Shown here one piece after another: positions 13,901 through 28,900 of a stretch of DNA of 64,000 nt. The DNA is taken from the NCBI GenBank assembly GCA_032718565.1, contig JAVGVS010000022.1:186001-250000 (forward strand), given 5' to 3'. The first letter of the stretch is position 1. The number at the start of each line of letters is the position of its first letter. Below the pieces are notes generated by a model. The model saw only the letters and a program-made list of their open reading frames with translations, searched no databases and was not told the DNA's origin. The position numbers and the translations under genes are program-made. Source of the stretch: Distichodus sexfasciatus (lineage: Eukaryota > Chordata > Actinopteri > Characiformes > Distichodontidae).

Positions 13901-16900
13901 TATTCTACCTTCTCTTAAAGCCCTTCGCGAACAAATATTTGGCGTCCCGGATCCGCATGAATATAGAGCAAAAAAACATACCTGTTGCCCCAGAGCGTGG
14001 AAACGTTGAACAGTATTTTCCACCTGACAGGAGAATGCCTGATCTCCTGGGTGCTCACCGTTCTTCTGCCCAAACACATGAAGACCTCTGAGCTCCATCA
14101 ACTCAGCAGATTTTAATTTCAGCTTCTCCTCCTGGAGGGAAAACACAATCGGATCTCGTCTGATGCACTCTTTCTTTCCCATAAGTCCACTAATGACCCT
14201 ACACTTTAACATATCGTATTAAGGCTATTTTCAAAATGAATCTCCTAAACGTTGCCCTACTTACCTCACAGTCTTCCAAAGCTTGCTGAATCAGTGTCGG
14301 GCAAACTGGCTTTTCATTAACTTTTACATTTTCCTCCTGCTTTTCCATCCAGCTGAGCAGCCGCTGCAGACGGGCCTCTCGGTCAGCGCAGTCCTGCTGT
14401 AGATACTCCAGTTCATGCATCTGGAGTCAACAAGCAGCGTTTTTACGGAGAATTAAAACATGAGTCAGTGTGTGACATTTGCTAACATCATTTATCAAGA
14501 CTTAACTGAACTGGAACATTTCAGTGAATGCTGGACGTCCCTGTGAAAGCCGTGTGCAGCGCGTGTTTACATCGCGAAAAATATCATTTATGCTTTGTGA
14601 TTCGTCGTGGTTGAAGGTCAAGTCAAAAGTCAGGTCAAAATTGAGGGAAAAGCGGAAAACGTTGTGCTGGGAAATGAGAGAATCGTCAAGAAGAATGGAT
14701 AACGTTGGAGGTGTACAGTTCTGATGGAGCTGATCAGTTGGTACAGAACAGGGTTTCGATTCCCACCCCCAGTGTGGATTGTGTTCATTCTGTTTAATTT
14801 AATTAACTTTTGTGATTTAGCTTTAAATGTACTGTCTTTTATGCCTTATGAAGAGCTGATTGGCGTTACTTGTCTGCTGTTTATATTAAACAAAAACCCT
14901 CACTAAAATATACTGAATAATAAGTGTATCTGTTGTATCTGTTTAAGCTTGTTTTGTCTGGCTGTTTTTGTTTTGTTTTTGGAAGCGTGCAATTGTTTTT
15001 GTGTTTCTTATCTCCCGTTGTTATCCTATAAATATACTAATTAAAATAAAATAAAAAATACTATGAAAATAACAGTCTCTGTCCCCACCTGGCTGTCAAT
15101 CTTCGCTTGAAGGAGGAACCAGCGCAGATTGACGGCCCCTAGTTGCTCGGCGAGAACCAAACGCTCGTCGCGCCCGGCTGGATCGTCCTCACCCTGACCC
15201 TCCTCATCGACACGTTGGGTTAGCTGCTCGAAACACGTCTGCCAACTTGTTGCTTCTGCTTTAAAGGTCTGACAAAAAAAACAAATGGAAATTAGTCAAA
15301 AATGGTCCACAAATTTAGACTTGGTACACAAAAAAGGGAGTGGTGGAGCTCTAGTGGTAGGATGCTCGCCTCTGGACCAGGAGGTCATGGGTTTGAATCC
15401 TACATCAGGGTATATACAGCAATCCTTACGTTAAATTTAATACATTTTAATTCCTTTTCTTACTTTTGGATTTTTTTAAAAAACCATCACGACACTGAGT
15501 TGCAAGTGTTAATCAGCGACCTTTCTAACGTTTATGCAGATTTTGACATATATAACACTATGCAACATAATAGGTTTACAGACTCACTGATGTTGAGCAC
15601 ATATTGCACATTTATTTCACTTCGTGAGTAAAAATAAAACAAACTACATAAAATGTGCAACGAAGACATAGTTCCAACACACTGGCTGGCATTCAGTGCA
15701 TGAACTGTTGATGCATTACAAACTGGCATCTGCTATATGAACTGTTGGTGATATCACTTCACAAACGGGCATCCACTACATGAACTGGTGAACTGCTATT
15801 ATCTGATTTTAACATAAACATGTACTATAGGCCTAATATGAACTAATGAGCAAAAGAATCTTATGGCAAGTGTCTTAACTCTTATAATAACTCTTCAATA
15901 ATTTTGTCCATTTTAAACACTTCCTCTTTTTTCTCTTTGTATCTCCTTCTAAGTGTATTGGACTTAGTGATTAGCTGGATATGACGAATATGACGTCAGC
16001 ATCAAACATAGCCTACAAAGTTGAGACTTATGGATTAAAGCAAAAAAAATCATCTGACGGAAATTCCTTTTTTTTTTTTTTTTTACCAAATGCTCCGTGT
16101 CGCGGGCCCATACCATCTCGGCCATGCATCAAATTTTCAGCGCTGTGTTGTCCATTATCCCCTAAGCCCCTAGTTGCAGACATCCCAAGTCTCCCTGAAA
16201 TGAGTTTTTGTAGGTTGGGATGTCTGTAGTTGAGATACCACACAAAAGCACACACCTGCCATTTTCATCTTTTTTCACCATGAACTAAATCGATCCCCGT
16301 ATGGGCCAGGTTGAGGGCAGTTCTGCCTTTATAAAGCAATTTCCTCCGGGATCAATAAAGTATTCAGATCTGTACCTTCCTTTCTCCTTACTCTGAAGTT
16401 TGGCAGCTCAAACAAGCGTCAATCTCAAAATTAAATTTTAATCCATGTGAAACCTGCCACGGTCAAATTATATGTGATTTTGTCCAGTGGTGTGATGAAT
16501 CCTTCCTGCAGGTGAACATTTCAAAAACTAAAGATATGCTGATGGACTTTAGGAAAAAACCTTTAGCACAAGAACTGACAACTATAAAAGGTCAGATAGT
16601 GGAATATGTGGATACCTACAAATATCTTGGCACAGTTATTGACAGTAAATTGACATTTGATGCAAACTGCGAGGCTGTCTATAAAAAGGGCAATCAGCGT
16701 CTTGTTTGCCTGAGAAAACTGTGGCCTTTTCATATCGGCACAACACTGTTGATTCTTTTTTATCGAGCTTTTATTGAATCGGTTTTATCCTTCTGTATGG
16801 TGTCTTGGTTTGGAAATCTGTCTCTTAAAAACAAGAATTGTCTGAACCAAATAGTGAAGTGGTCTAGTAAGTTAATGAGAGAGCAGCAGATGAATCCTGA

Positions 16901-19900
16901 GATATTGTTTTCCAGGCAGGTACAGAGTCTGTCTGGATCTATATTAAAAGATACCTCTCATCCACTACACTATGAGTTCCAGCTACTTCAGTCAGGACGA
17001 AGATATAGAGTTCCACAATATAAAACAAAACGTTTTAAGAACAGTTTCATCCCTATTGCTATAAGCCTCCTAAATAAGTGAATAAGGTTCCAGTCTTTTA
17101 TGTGGAATTATGGTTATGTGATTGTGTTATAGTGTTATATTTTGTGACTCACCTTATTGCAAAGCAAATTTACCTTCGGGTACGAATAAAGTTGAACTGA
17201 ACTGAACTTCAGGATTGAGACGAGGATATTTGATTATGTGCCCAGATACGCTAAAGCCTACGTTTAAACGAACTAACGCAAACTTTAGCAGACAGAATTT
17301 CACTCAAAATGGGAAACCTCATAGTCTGAAAAAATAAAACCTTTTTAAAAAAAAAAAACAAAACCTCTAAAATAAGCGTGTCTGCTAAATGCCGTACTTT
17401 TTTGTCGCTTTTGTCGCTCATAATGCTTTTGTCAATAGAAAGTCAATTACTTCCGGTGATTTTACAGATTTAGCGGCTCTTTGTGTGAACGTGAGTGATT
17501 ATTTGTCACCGTGAACGCACCACAGCATAGCACACAGTGCACCACAATGTAATGAGACCTCTGCATTTAACTCATCCGTGGAGGAGCAGTGGGCAGCTAA
17601 CAAGCGCCCGGGGAGCAGTGCTTGGGGACGGTACCTTGCTCATGAGTACCTCAGTGGTAACTATACCAGCCCTGGATACGAACCTGCGACCTTCAGGTCA
17701 TGGGGCGAACACCCTACCGTTACCCCACCAACGTAGCATAACAGTAAGGAAGCTGGCCTCGCGATCTGAGGGCAGCCGGTTCAAGTCCCGGACCGGTAAA
17801 GGTCATGCTGAGGTACTCATGAGCAAGGTACTGTCCACAAGCACTGCTCCCCGGATGCTGATAGAGCTGCCCACAGATCCATCACGGATGGGTCAAATGC
17901 AGAGGTCACATTTCATTGTAGTGCACCGTGTGTGTGCTGCGGTGTGTTCACAAGGACAAATAATCACCCACCTACTTAAAGATAAAACCCACAACCTTCT
18001 TGCTCCTAATTAGACAGAGTTTGGAAAAATAACGAGTAAAAGAACAAGGTGTGTGGGTGTGAGGCGGGAGGGTGAGAGTTCTGAATGAGACCTTGAGTGA
18101 GTTACCTTCACTCGTTCCAGAAGCGTGGCGAGCTCAGTGGAATCCAGGATGTGGTGAACTCTGGTGCTCTCCTCCTCCTCCAGTCTGCCCTCCATCCGCT
18201 CCAGCCACAAACTCGCCTCAGCCGTGATCTCACCGTGGCTCGACGCTGCCAGCAGCTGGCGCGGGGGCAGATTTTAAGAGCGGGTTTTAATAGCGTCTCA
18301 TGCAATATTCCACTGTCAGACACCGTAAATTGGATTCCTCAGAGGGAAACGGGTTACACCTGAACGCCATAACTTAACCGAAAAGCTGACAAAAATACGA
18401 CCTACTGGACAGCTCCTAAACGGTAATCTGTGTAAGATGTAGTGTTTTTCTAAATAAAATGGCCTAATTCACACTCTTGACAAAGGCCATTATGCAACAG
18501 CGGTGGGATTACATGATCTGTTCGACAGAGGGTGTAGGTGATTTGACCAGAGGTGGCCAGCACGATTTTTCACGCGACTATTTTTTGGATCGGTCCGAGC
18601 TTCAGCTTAATTGTGCGTCGTGCATCCTGTAGTAAACATGTGGTAACGAACACTGATTAATACCTCACGACCAGCTCCCGATCGTCAATCGTAAGTTAAA
18701 ACTGTTTCAAATTATGGTCGCCCCTCGTGTGTGTATCACACTGTTGAAGCAGAGCCACGAGCCAACTGTACAACTAAGGCATGCGACTTAGTCGTACAGT
18801 TTGAGCTGGAGGTTTACAAAACGATTGAAAAAAAATCGCACAGTGTATGCCCAGCCTTAGGCGAAGAAATCACTTTTGTCCAAAAATGCCATTATTTTAA
18901 GTACGATATAGTAGAGCTGCAAAATGAAAGGTTATTCTTGTAGCCCTAAATTTTTAGATTAGTCAAAATTACTTCTGCATCCTCTTCATCCGTGTTTCCT
19001 GTGGACGAGAATCCAGTTCTGGTGCATAACAAGTTCTCATAGCAAATAAAAATGAAAGATATGAAAGACACCAAACTCAAACTTTAGTGTGATAGCTTGA
19101 TCAAATGTATTTGTAAAATTGATGCATATATTTTAAAAATTCATTTTAAAAAATCATATTAAAATGCAAGTAATCTTTTAAATAAAAATAGAAATTATTA
19201 AACAAAAAAAGGTGTATTTATTATCACAAGTTGACAGCTATGATTCATTGTTTGTCATGAGCAGTGTACTGGCTAATGCCAATTAAAGCAATTAACTGGT
19301 TAAATATCTTACAGCTGATGATATGATACGTCCCAACCCAGAAACTACGTAAATAGTGTCCGTTAAAAAGGGCTATATATTCATAATAAACCATTATTAT
19401 CATGAGCCGACAGTGAGCATTAGCTTAACTCGCTTTTAAAACATATCCATCCGGTGTAAACATCACTTCATTAGGGCGCTATGTTTGAGACGCGCTGACA
19501 TACTGCTGCAGTTAAACAACAACAACCCCACATTCAACTTTTTTTTTCTGTGAAATGCTCCCATACCTTCAAAAAAATCAGCATCTCTCACTCGGCAAAC
19601 AATGGAAGCAACACTGCCCCCAGCACTTTCATACAGTGCAGTGCAGTTTACAAATGAACTTCTGTGTGGTTTTATAATACAACACACTGACAGTAAAATT
19701 CCCTGTCGACAAATTTTTATAGGCGCCGAACATATCGACTAATCGTTGCAGTGCCGAGAGAAAGGGAAAGAGTGAGAGGGAGAGCTCTACTCACCTGGTG
19801 TAGTGTGTGCTGAACAGAGGCTTCTGCGTTACTGAATTCCGTCCAGTCCTTTTCGACTTGAGACAGTCGTTTGTGTAGCGCCGGAGCCTCGCTGAGCGAC

Positions 19901-22900
19901 AGCTGAAGCACCTGAGTTCCGGCTCTCACTGCAGCAGCCTTTAGTACAGACATGTGCCGCAGCTGTCTAAAGCTCTCCTACAACACCAACCAGAAACAGA
20001 TCCAAACAATGTTTTAGCCATGCCCGAAGCTAACAAGATTCTTGATTTGCCTCATACATTAAGTGCAAGAAATAATAAAATGTACCGATTGTTCATAAGA
20101 CAATGCAGTGTTTCCCCTAGGTTTACCTCTTTTGGGGGGCGGGATTAGGATTAGAGTTAGGATTAGGGTTAAGATGAGACGGACGCCAACACAAACACTT
20201 AAAGGAACCATGGTGTTGGTGGCCTAGTGGTAGGACGCTCGCCTTTGGACCAGGAGGTCGTGGGTTCAAATCCAGCCTCTAGCATTACCAACACTGGGTT
20301 CCTGAGCAAAACCTTTAACCCTAAGTTGCTCTCAGGGTAACTGTCCCTGAAATGAGGAAATGTAAGTTGCTCTGGATAAGAGCGTCTGCTAAATGCTGTA
20401 AATGGTGTTCTTTTCATGACAATTATCCACAAAGTGTGCAGCTTTTGTCACTGCAGTGTATCTTTTCACAGCCTTTTGACATGCGAAGACACAGATATTT
20501 TTGGCTGTTTTTCAGCCGGTTGACACGACACGGGACTGTCTGTTTACATACTGCTACAAGCTGGGGCAAAATGTTCAGTGGGGAGGTCAAAACTTCGATA
20601 TTAATTGTGATATATATCCACCATGATTTCTGCCAGGAGGAGTTTGGAGTCCTGTTGAACAGGGTCACAAATGTTGTTCCACTTCTGCATGTCGGCATGC
20701 TGAGCAGTCATCGATGCCTCCAGTTCAGCAGAGATACGTTGAAATCTAGAGGAAACACAGACAGATACAGTATGTACTGTACATCCCAGTCCCTCACAAA
20801 CACACTCATAGCAATGATCCGAAATGCAGAAATGTCCACAAAAATGATTAAAACTCTCTCTTAATCATAAAACTGATCTTTATGTGCTTGTCTTGTTGTT
20901 AAAGTGAAAGTGAGTGATTATTTGTCATTGTGAACACACCACAGTGCACCACAACGAAATGTGACCTCTGCATTTAACCCGTCTGTGAAGGAGCAGTGGG
21001 CAGCGAACAAGCGCCCCGGGGGACAGTGCTTGGGGACGGTACCTTGCGCATGAATACCTCAGTGGTAACTTTACCGGCCCCGGATTCGAACCTGCGACCT
21101 TCTGATCATGGAGCGAACACCCTACCTTTACGCCACCAACTGCCCCTGTCTGTGGTCCATTATGGATATTTTGGGCAACAGCAAATTAAAAACTAAGCTG
21201 GGGCAGTTGGTAGCGTAAGGGTCCGAGAAATACTTAATGCTCAGAACGCTTACGAGCAGACATCACGGCTGCCACGTGTTCTCTGCGTTCTTTTGACGCG
21301 TCCGCTGAGCACGTTGTCAGAAATTAACGCGTCACGTGCCGAGTTGCAGTAGCGGCAAACATCGGGGTGGCAGTGTGTTCACGTTTTGGTACGTGACATC
21401 AGCATCGTTGTTCACTATCAACATGGCTGAACCGTTTCGCCGTCTTTTTTGCATCTTTGTAACATCAGAATCCAAATCATTTTTATTTTCAACATCTTTC
21501 TTCCCTCATTTCGCAGCAAAAACCAGACGATATTTTCTCGCACTGCCGCATTCTTCCTCTTCTTGCGTCACTTTTACGGCGGATTGGACGCCTTTATAGT
21601 GTACACTGCCACCTGTTGGAATCCTCAAGATTAGCAAAAAGTACGTGCGCAAGTATAGTCAGTACAACGCTTGCGTAGCAGCAGCGTCCCCAAGCATACG
21701 CGTCACGTAGCGTTAAGTATATTTCGGGCCTAACGGTTAGGGAGTTCAGGCTGTGATCGGAAGGTCGTCGGATCGAATACCAGACCGGCAATGGTACCAC
21801 TGAGGTACTCATGAGCAAGATACCGTCACCAAGCACTGCTCCCCAGGCACTGCCCACTGCTCCTTCACGGATGGGTGAAATGCAGAGATCGCATTTGACT
21901 GTGGCGCAGCGTGTGCCGTGCCATGGCGTGTTCACAATGACAAATACTCATGACTCACTTCCCATTCTTTAACATGAATGTCTTTGTTCCTGTACCACGC
22001 ATTTATTTGATTTAGGTTTTTAAAAGGAGTATTTTAAATCATGATTTATCAAAAACTACTCCTAGGTATGTTTCTAATAGTTATAATGCTAACGTGTTAA
22101 AATCCATCTCAGGTCTGGATAAGTCATGGCCTTTCTATACTTGAATAAATGTTTGTCAAAAATATCCGGGTGTATAGTCCTTGAATCAACCGTGTTTGAC
22201 CTGGGAAATGTTGAAACGTGCGGCGTGTAGTGCAGTCAAAACTGGAGCCAGCTTAGCGTCCCACTCAGTACCTGTCATAGTTGACTTTGATCTCTTTCGT
22301 GCGTCGGATCTCCCGCTCCAGTCGTCTATGAAGAGAATGCCAGTTCACCATCACACTGAATCCTGGAACCGCCTGGCAAACGCCCCGGGCCTGGAGTGCC
22401 CTAATCCCAGCATGCAACAGCTCAAACTGAGGCCTGCTGTCCTCGAGGAGCCCTCGCAAGCGCTGGAAGTAGGGAAGGAAAGGGAAAAAGTTGAATAGAA
22501 AAAGAGAGAGAGAGAGAGAGAGAGAAGGAAGGAAAGACAGAAAGTTGCAAAAAATAAATAATATATCTAAATTTAAAAAAATCTCATTTCATTACCCCGC
22601 ACCCATTCCTTCCACCATCCCTCTTTCTCTTTAACTCTCTTTCCCTCCCTGCATCCACTCATCTCCTTCAGCGCTATGGCAACATCAGCCCCCCTCACTT
22701 CTACCTCTCGAGCTCTGGCGCAAATCTATTACCGCCGTCCAATGGGCTCTTTCGCCGTTCTGCATGAGTCAAACGGGCTGAGAAATGAGTTTCCGTAATT
22801 GGTGGGGGGGAGCACGGACCAGAGAAATACTACAAGAGCGGTCAAAGTGGGTGGAAGAACATGGAGTTCTGCAGATACGGCAACCATTTTTCCACGTAAT

Positions 22901-25900
22901 TTGATTTGGAATAGAGTGTGCTGAAAAGGGTCCCATGAAACCCACAGCCAATGAGTCCATCACAAAGAGAAGGCCCTCCTCCCCCGACTCCTTCATGCTT
23001 CATCTCGCAAGGCTGCTTCACCCGAGGCCTCGCCAAAATAACTCGCCCTAACAGCGCAGACTTCCTCGTCTCCTCTGTATCGCTGGCTCTAATGAGTCTG
23101 GCACACAGACAGACAAGAATCACCTGGTAAAAAAATGGAATGGGAAAAGCAGGCGACTGTGAAGTTCCCCGTAAAGCAAAACTGGGGAACAGAGCTGATC
23201 TAATGTGCTAAAGATCAGACCTAAAAGTTAACAGGGGTGTAACAATACATCAAACTACTCTGACACACTGATTCAGTAATCAATGAGTCCAAAGCATTGA
23301 ACCAAAATGAAAACGTCAAACGTAGCACACATTTGTTGAATCTAGGTTAAAAAAGTATTTTAAACTTGAAATTAATCACTGTGATTAATGCAATATTTTA
23401 TTTATTTTGTTAGTTTTATTGGTGGAGCAGTGGTCAACGCTGTCGCCTCACAGCAAGAAGGTCCTGGGTTGGAGCCCCAGGTCGGCCGTGCGACCTTTCT
23501 GTGTGGACTTAGCATGCTCTCCTCGTGTTCACGTGGGTTTCCTCCAGGTGCTCTGCTCTCGTCCCCAGTCCAAAAAAGCAAGCTATATAGGGTAACTGGC
23601 GACTCTAAATTATCACCTGGTACACATGTAGTCTGTCCTCCACTTGAGTTTCATGTGTGAAATCCAGGCCTTCGTCAGGGAGAGCGGCCTCCAGCTCCTT
23701 CAGCTGTGTGGACAATCTGCTGCTTATTTCCTCCTGCTGAGTCCAATCCTGCAGTCCACAAACAGTGGGAAACAGTTAGAGAAGATACACACTTCATTAA
23801 AGGAGCTGCACTGCCATTAAATACAGAAATGGACTTTACTTAAAATGTTAGACAATTATTTTTTCGTTGTTGAAAATGCAGCGAATGTTAAGAACCCTGT
23901 GCTAAAGACTTTGACCCTCATTCAGGAATATTTTCTAGTGACTTTTACATTTTCTTAAGAAAGTTAAACATTTAAGTAGTATAATATTACAAACAGTGTT
24001 GGAGAGTAACAGACTACGTACCGACGTTACGTATTCAGATTACAAATGATGATTTACTGTATTCCGTCACAGTTCAAACAGACGAAAAATTTCATACATT
24101 GTTGAAAATAATGGATTACATGAAAGTAGCCTATTTGTCCGTTTCCCTTGTTTATCCTCTCTTTAATAAATTTCGGCAGTTCCATTTAATACCGGAAGCC
24201 CTTCAGAACAGGCAACCAAAGATTCTAATTTAAACGTCCATTTAGCTCAATAGAGGAGTCAGAGCTGCAGCCAGCACCACAGAGCCAGGGCAGAAAGGCA
24301 CGTCTGTCTTGAAAATTCAGACAACACTTGACATTAAAAGAAGAAAGAGGGCGGAATATGCAGGGTGTGACTGCCACAATCATACAGTTGTAAAAAGCAA
24401 GGCAATGTGTTAGTAATCCAAAGTACTGATAATACGTTACTCACACTGAGTTACCTAACGGAATACGTTACAAATGACATTTTAGGGCATGTATCCTGTA
24501 TTCTGTAGTGGAATTCTTTTTAAAAAGTAACCTTCCCAACACTAATTATACAACTGTAGAACGGAAGATGGAACATCATGTGTTGTACAAACAAGTATGA
24601 AATCAAATTTGAACTGGAGGGTTCTTCAGCTTTCATAGATCCTGTCTGTGGCGAACGGCAAAATCTTTTAGGAACTAATTTCTTCGTAAGAACAGACCTA
24701 TGATATTAACTATATTCAGCAGTGGGCAAAAGCATCAGCCATTTCTTCATAATTTGCTTCTAAATAGTCAGATTTCCTTGTGTTTATAATGCTTAGGAAC
24801 AGCATTTATAAATATGTTTGCCCATGTTGCAATAAATCACTGTACTTTTTGTCACATTTTTCTAGCAAAATATAAAAACTGGGCGGTGGCTTAAGACTTT
24901 TCCACATCACTGTATACTTGTATCAGTGATCTTTTTAACTGCAAGTTTATCTGCATCTGTTGTTGAGAACACTGGTGTTCTCCATCCTACAACAATAAAC
25001 AGGGACAGTTGTTATTAACTACTAAAATAATAAAAACAACAACATCCACAATAATTTATAATTCCACATATAAAAATGAGGACCAACACTGAATGGTCAT
25101 ATGAGAGGAGATCTATTCCATGATGTTTACTTACAGTTCATTTTCACTGACCAAAGAAAATAAACCAGATGAAATTTGGTCTTTAATGCATAAATAATAA
25201 TATTATTTTCAGTCTCAAGAAAGGTGTGTTACTTAAAACCACAAAAAACACCTGAGACAGCTTAATGCCTGCTGTTTAATTAGCCACATGATACCTCAAA
25301 GAGTAAAAAATGCCTCTCAGATGGAATTTTCCCATGTAATTCCTGGTCTTTGTTGTATCTGTGACAATTGATGATGGAGGTGAGTCTTCCTCCTCCGTAA
25401 GTACCTGTAAGCTTTGCTGCATGAGAACTCCTTTCTCCTGAGCCTGCACGTGAAGCTCTGAGAACGAGCGCTCAACCTCTCCTTCAGCCTGCCGCGCCCC
25501 CTTCGTCAACTGATGAGACAGATGCTGTATCACAGAACGGTACTTCCTCACCTCCTGGAAGTAGCTCTGTCAACACATTCAATGAAAAGGAGTGAGAACT
25601 ACAAGGGTTTTTTTTTCTGACATTTAAAAAAATCTGAAATCGAATATATTTTGAGATACTTCAGGGTTCAAATATCTCTGCTCGCATGGGAATCAAGACT
25701 TCACTTTTAGAACTGGACATCGCAGAAACGTCTAGTGGTTAATTCTATATTTAATTTTAACCAAAAATATTTTTGAGGTCATGACTTATCGAGCCTATCA
25801 GTCAAATCAAATGTCTGCATCAGCTGTGATAAACAGATAGTGTTAAACGGTGAGGAATCCGTGAGGAATAATGAAACTGCTGGTCTGACAGATGTTGTAC

Positions 25901-28900
25901 CTTGTGTTCTCTGAGGAGGCTCTGAAGCTGGCTGCAGCTGTGAGCTTGTGAGTGCTGGACGCACTGTAGACGTTGTGAGCCCAGCTCCAGGAGATCCCTA
26001 AGGTCCTGGAGGAGAGTACGACAGCAGCGGTGTAGAACCGGACCCTCCTCTACTGCCCCCTGGAACTCACTGATGGTACTCCACACGCTGGCTGGCACAT
26101 TCTAGAATATTCATTTCATTATTCATTATTTATAATCATTCCCATACTTAAAATATAAAAAATATTATTTTTATGGACGACCGTTTCCACCAGCATGGTA
26201 AAAAATATTTACAATTTAAGTCGAAATAATGACATAGCTATCTCAAAATAACTGCTCATTATCTCAGAATAACGACTGCAAAATTTTGAGATACTAAGTC
26301 AAAATTCTGAGATATGAAGTCATTATTTTAAGATATTAAGTCATTATTTTGATTTACCACTCTGGTGGGAACGGGCTTCCATAGATTTTAACATATATAC
26401 AGTTTTAAAAATATGTATACATTATGTTATCATAAGTTCATTCATCATATAATTTATATATATTTGTTTTTAGATTTATATAAAGAAAACAATGTATCAT
26501 AGATATCATAGAAATAGATACAGATCTGATAAACTATGTACCTGTACTTCCTGAAGATAGTTGTCTGAATCGCTTTCATGCACTTTTTGTGTCTTCAAAA
26601 CAGACACTGGGCTTTCAAGCAACGGCTCTGCAGTCTATAAAACACCAAACAGAACGGATTTGAATAGTGCAGGGACATGCATATTGCTCAAATGTCACTC
26701 ACTTGTGAAGAACTAACCTGAGGCTGAGGAACGTGGCCCAGCCGTCTACTCAGGAGCTCCTCCCGTGATGAGACGACTCCCTGAGCGCAGGATATGCAGC
26801 TCCGGAGACGCTCCACACATCGAGACACCTCTGGTGCCAACGCCACATTGATTTCTGGATCAATACTGCTAATCTCACTGCTTACAGATGCCAAATGTGC
26901 TGATAGACACTGTCGGCAAAAGAGCAAATTACACAGAGAACAGTCATTATTACTATTAAGACAACACTGAGAAGCTCTGTTGCAAACTGTGATGCACTGT
27001 GTTCTGACACCTTTCTATCTGAACCAGCATTAACATCTCCACAAAGTTGAGCTACTGTAGCTCTTCTATTAGATTAGACAGCATGGACCAGTCTTCACTC
27101 CTTGCTTTTGAGCCTTGGTGGCGCATCACCCTTTGCTGGAACACCAGCTCCCCTTTCTAGGACCACTGTTTCTAGGTCCTGACCATTGCAGACCATTGCC
27201 TTAGTCGTCTAGCCATCACCATTTGGCCTTTGTCAAAAGGGTTGAAATGTTATCACTTGACCATTTTTTGTGTTGGAAGCATTGACTTTAAAGGAGCTTT
27301 ACGTTAGAAATGTATGGCAAGAATTCATAAAATGAACCTAATATGTCACCAGAGATGAAGGAATCATGTTCATTTGAAATACTGATCTCACAGACAAAAT
27401 CAGTACAGCCGGAATATTCACATTTTAAATTTTTATTTGCAGCACACTAACCTTGTTTATGTTTTGATTTTATGTTTTAGCGTCTAGCTTCACCCGCCGC
27501 TATTGGCCTATTACGAAGTCAGCAGCATTTCAGCATCCTGGTTATCAGTTACCACTGAGCTGCAGCTGCAAGCATTCTGGATTACACATGTCTGATGTTA
27601 CTAAAACTAAAAGACCTCACTATGACTCTCAAAAACATCTTGACCAAAGCAGAAAAACGAGGATCAGCACAGGAATAAGGCTGAAAGCCACAAAGATGGC
27701 TGAAAGACAGCTGAAAGCGGAAAAGAAATTCAAGACATGCTGAAGTGGCTAATTTTCTTCTGGACAGGTAAGATTTAGCCGAGGTTGGCTAACTTGTATC
27801 ACCACTAGACGTAGGGATGAATATTTAAAATATATCAACAGTTGAGTAACGTTATTCATGTTGGATCATAGACATTAGCCCATGTGCAGGTGGGTCATCC
27901 AACCGACTGAACTGTTTGAGAAACAAAATCGCTGACTTGTGATGACTAATATTAGCATCGTGCTACGCTGAGACAGTGTGGTAACACTAGACTGGCCAAA
28001 TATGAAGATCCACCAACCTATCTGGTATAGGTATAACACAACGTATGAAAAATAGTATATATTAGGCAGCAAGTACACATTTTGTCCTTAAAGTCAATGC
28101 TTCCAACACATAAAATGTTGCCTGATTTACTGTATAACAGGTAACAAAGCTATCATGAATTGAAGGCAACTGGACTTCTTTCCGATTCAGAACTGAAGAA
28201 GCCTATCAAACGTGAGGTGAAACGTTTTCATGGACCTAAAAGAAGTCCAGTCGCCTTTGATTCAAGCACTCAAGACTCCAAAGCATAAAACATTACCTGT
28301 AGGTTTAGCAGCTGGAGCTGTGCGGCCTCTCCACTTCGTTCTGACGGCGACTGCAGTGTGTGAGTGATGTTGGATAGTGAATGAGTGAGTCCTACCAGCG
28401 TCGCACATAACTCAGACTCAACTGCAGTCCATCGCTCATCAGCTGCCTACAAGCAACAAACAATGGAATGAGTGGTAAAAGTAACTAAAATTAGTGTTGC
28501 TACTGACTTTACTATTTATATCACACATAGATGTTGATGGCAAAATGCTTCAAAAAAATACTATTATTTTTCTCTCTTTACAAAGTTGGGCATTTCAGTT
28601 AGTAGTTGTTTCTTTGCGTTGAAATGACAGACCGCCATTCACATTACATCACACTGCGCTCTTGGCAACTGTGCGATGGCGTTCTAGGATTGAGTTCACC
28701 TTTCTAGAGGGAAGCAAGAAGCTCTACTTCTAGTTTAAAGTGTATATTTTATATTCTATTCATATATTGCCTATTCTATGTGCCTTATTTGTTCTTTATT
28801 CCTGTTCTTTGTACTGTTAAAACTGGAGCCACGTCGTCTCGTCTCTCTGTATACTTGTACAGTAGTACAAAGTTTACTTCAACTTTGACTGTGCCGTGAA

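Noticed and set aside
16512..17081. 189-codon plus-strand ORF as a host gene
   Set aside because: Motif order KTKDM, YKYLG and DTSHPLH-SGRRYR is that of a LINE reverse transcriptase C-terminus. The N-terminal catalytic part is missing and a LINE tail follows.
17537..18013. 158-codon plus-strand ORF
   Set aside because: It lies entirely over the inverted SINE pair.
20213..20290. tRNA gene
   Set aside because: The head looks like a tRNA, but it continues into a SINE body and tail; the acceptor stem is not clean. The same applies to 15338 and to the type A and B SINE heads.
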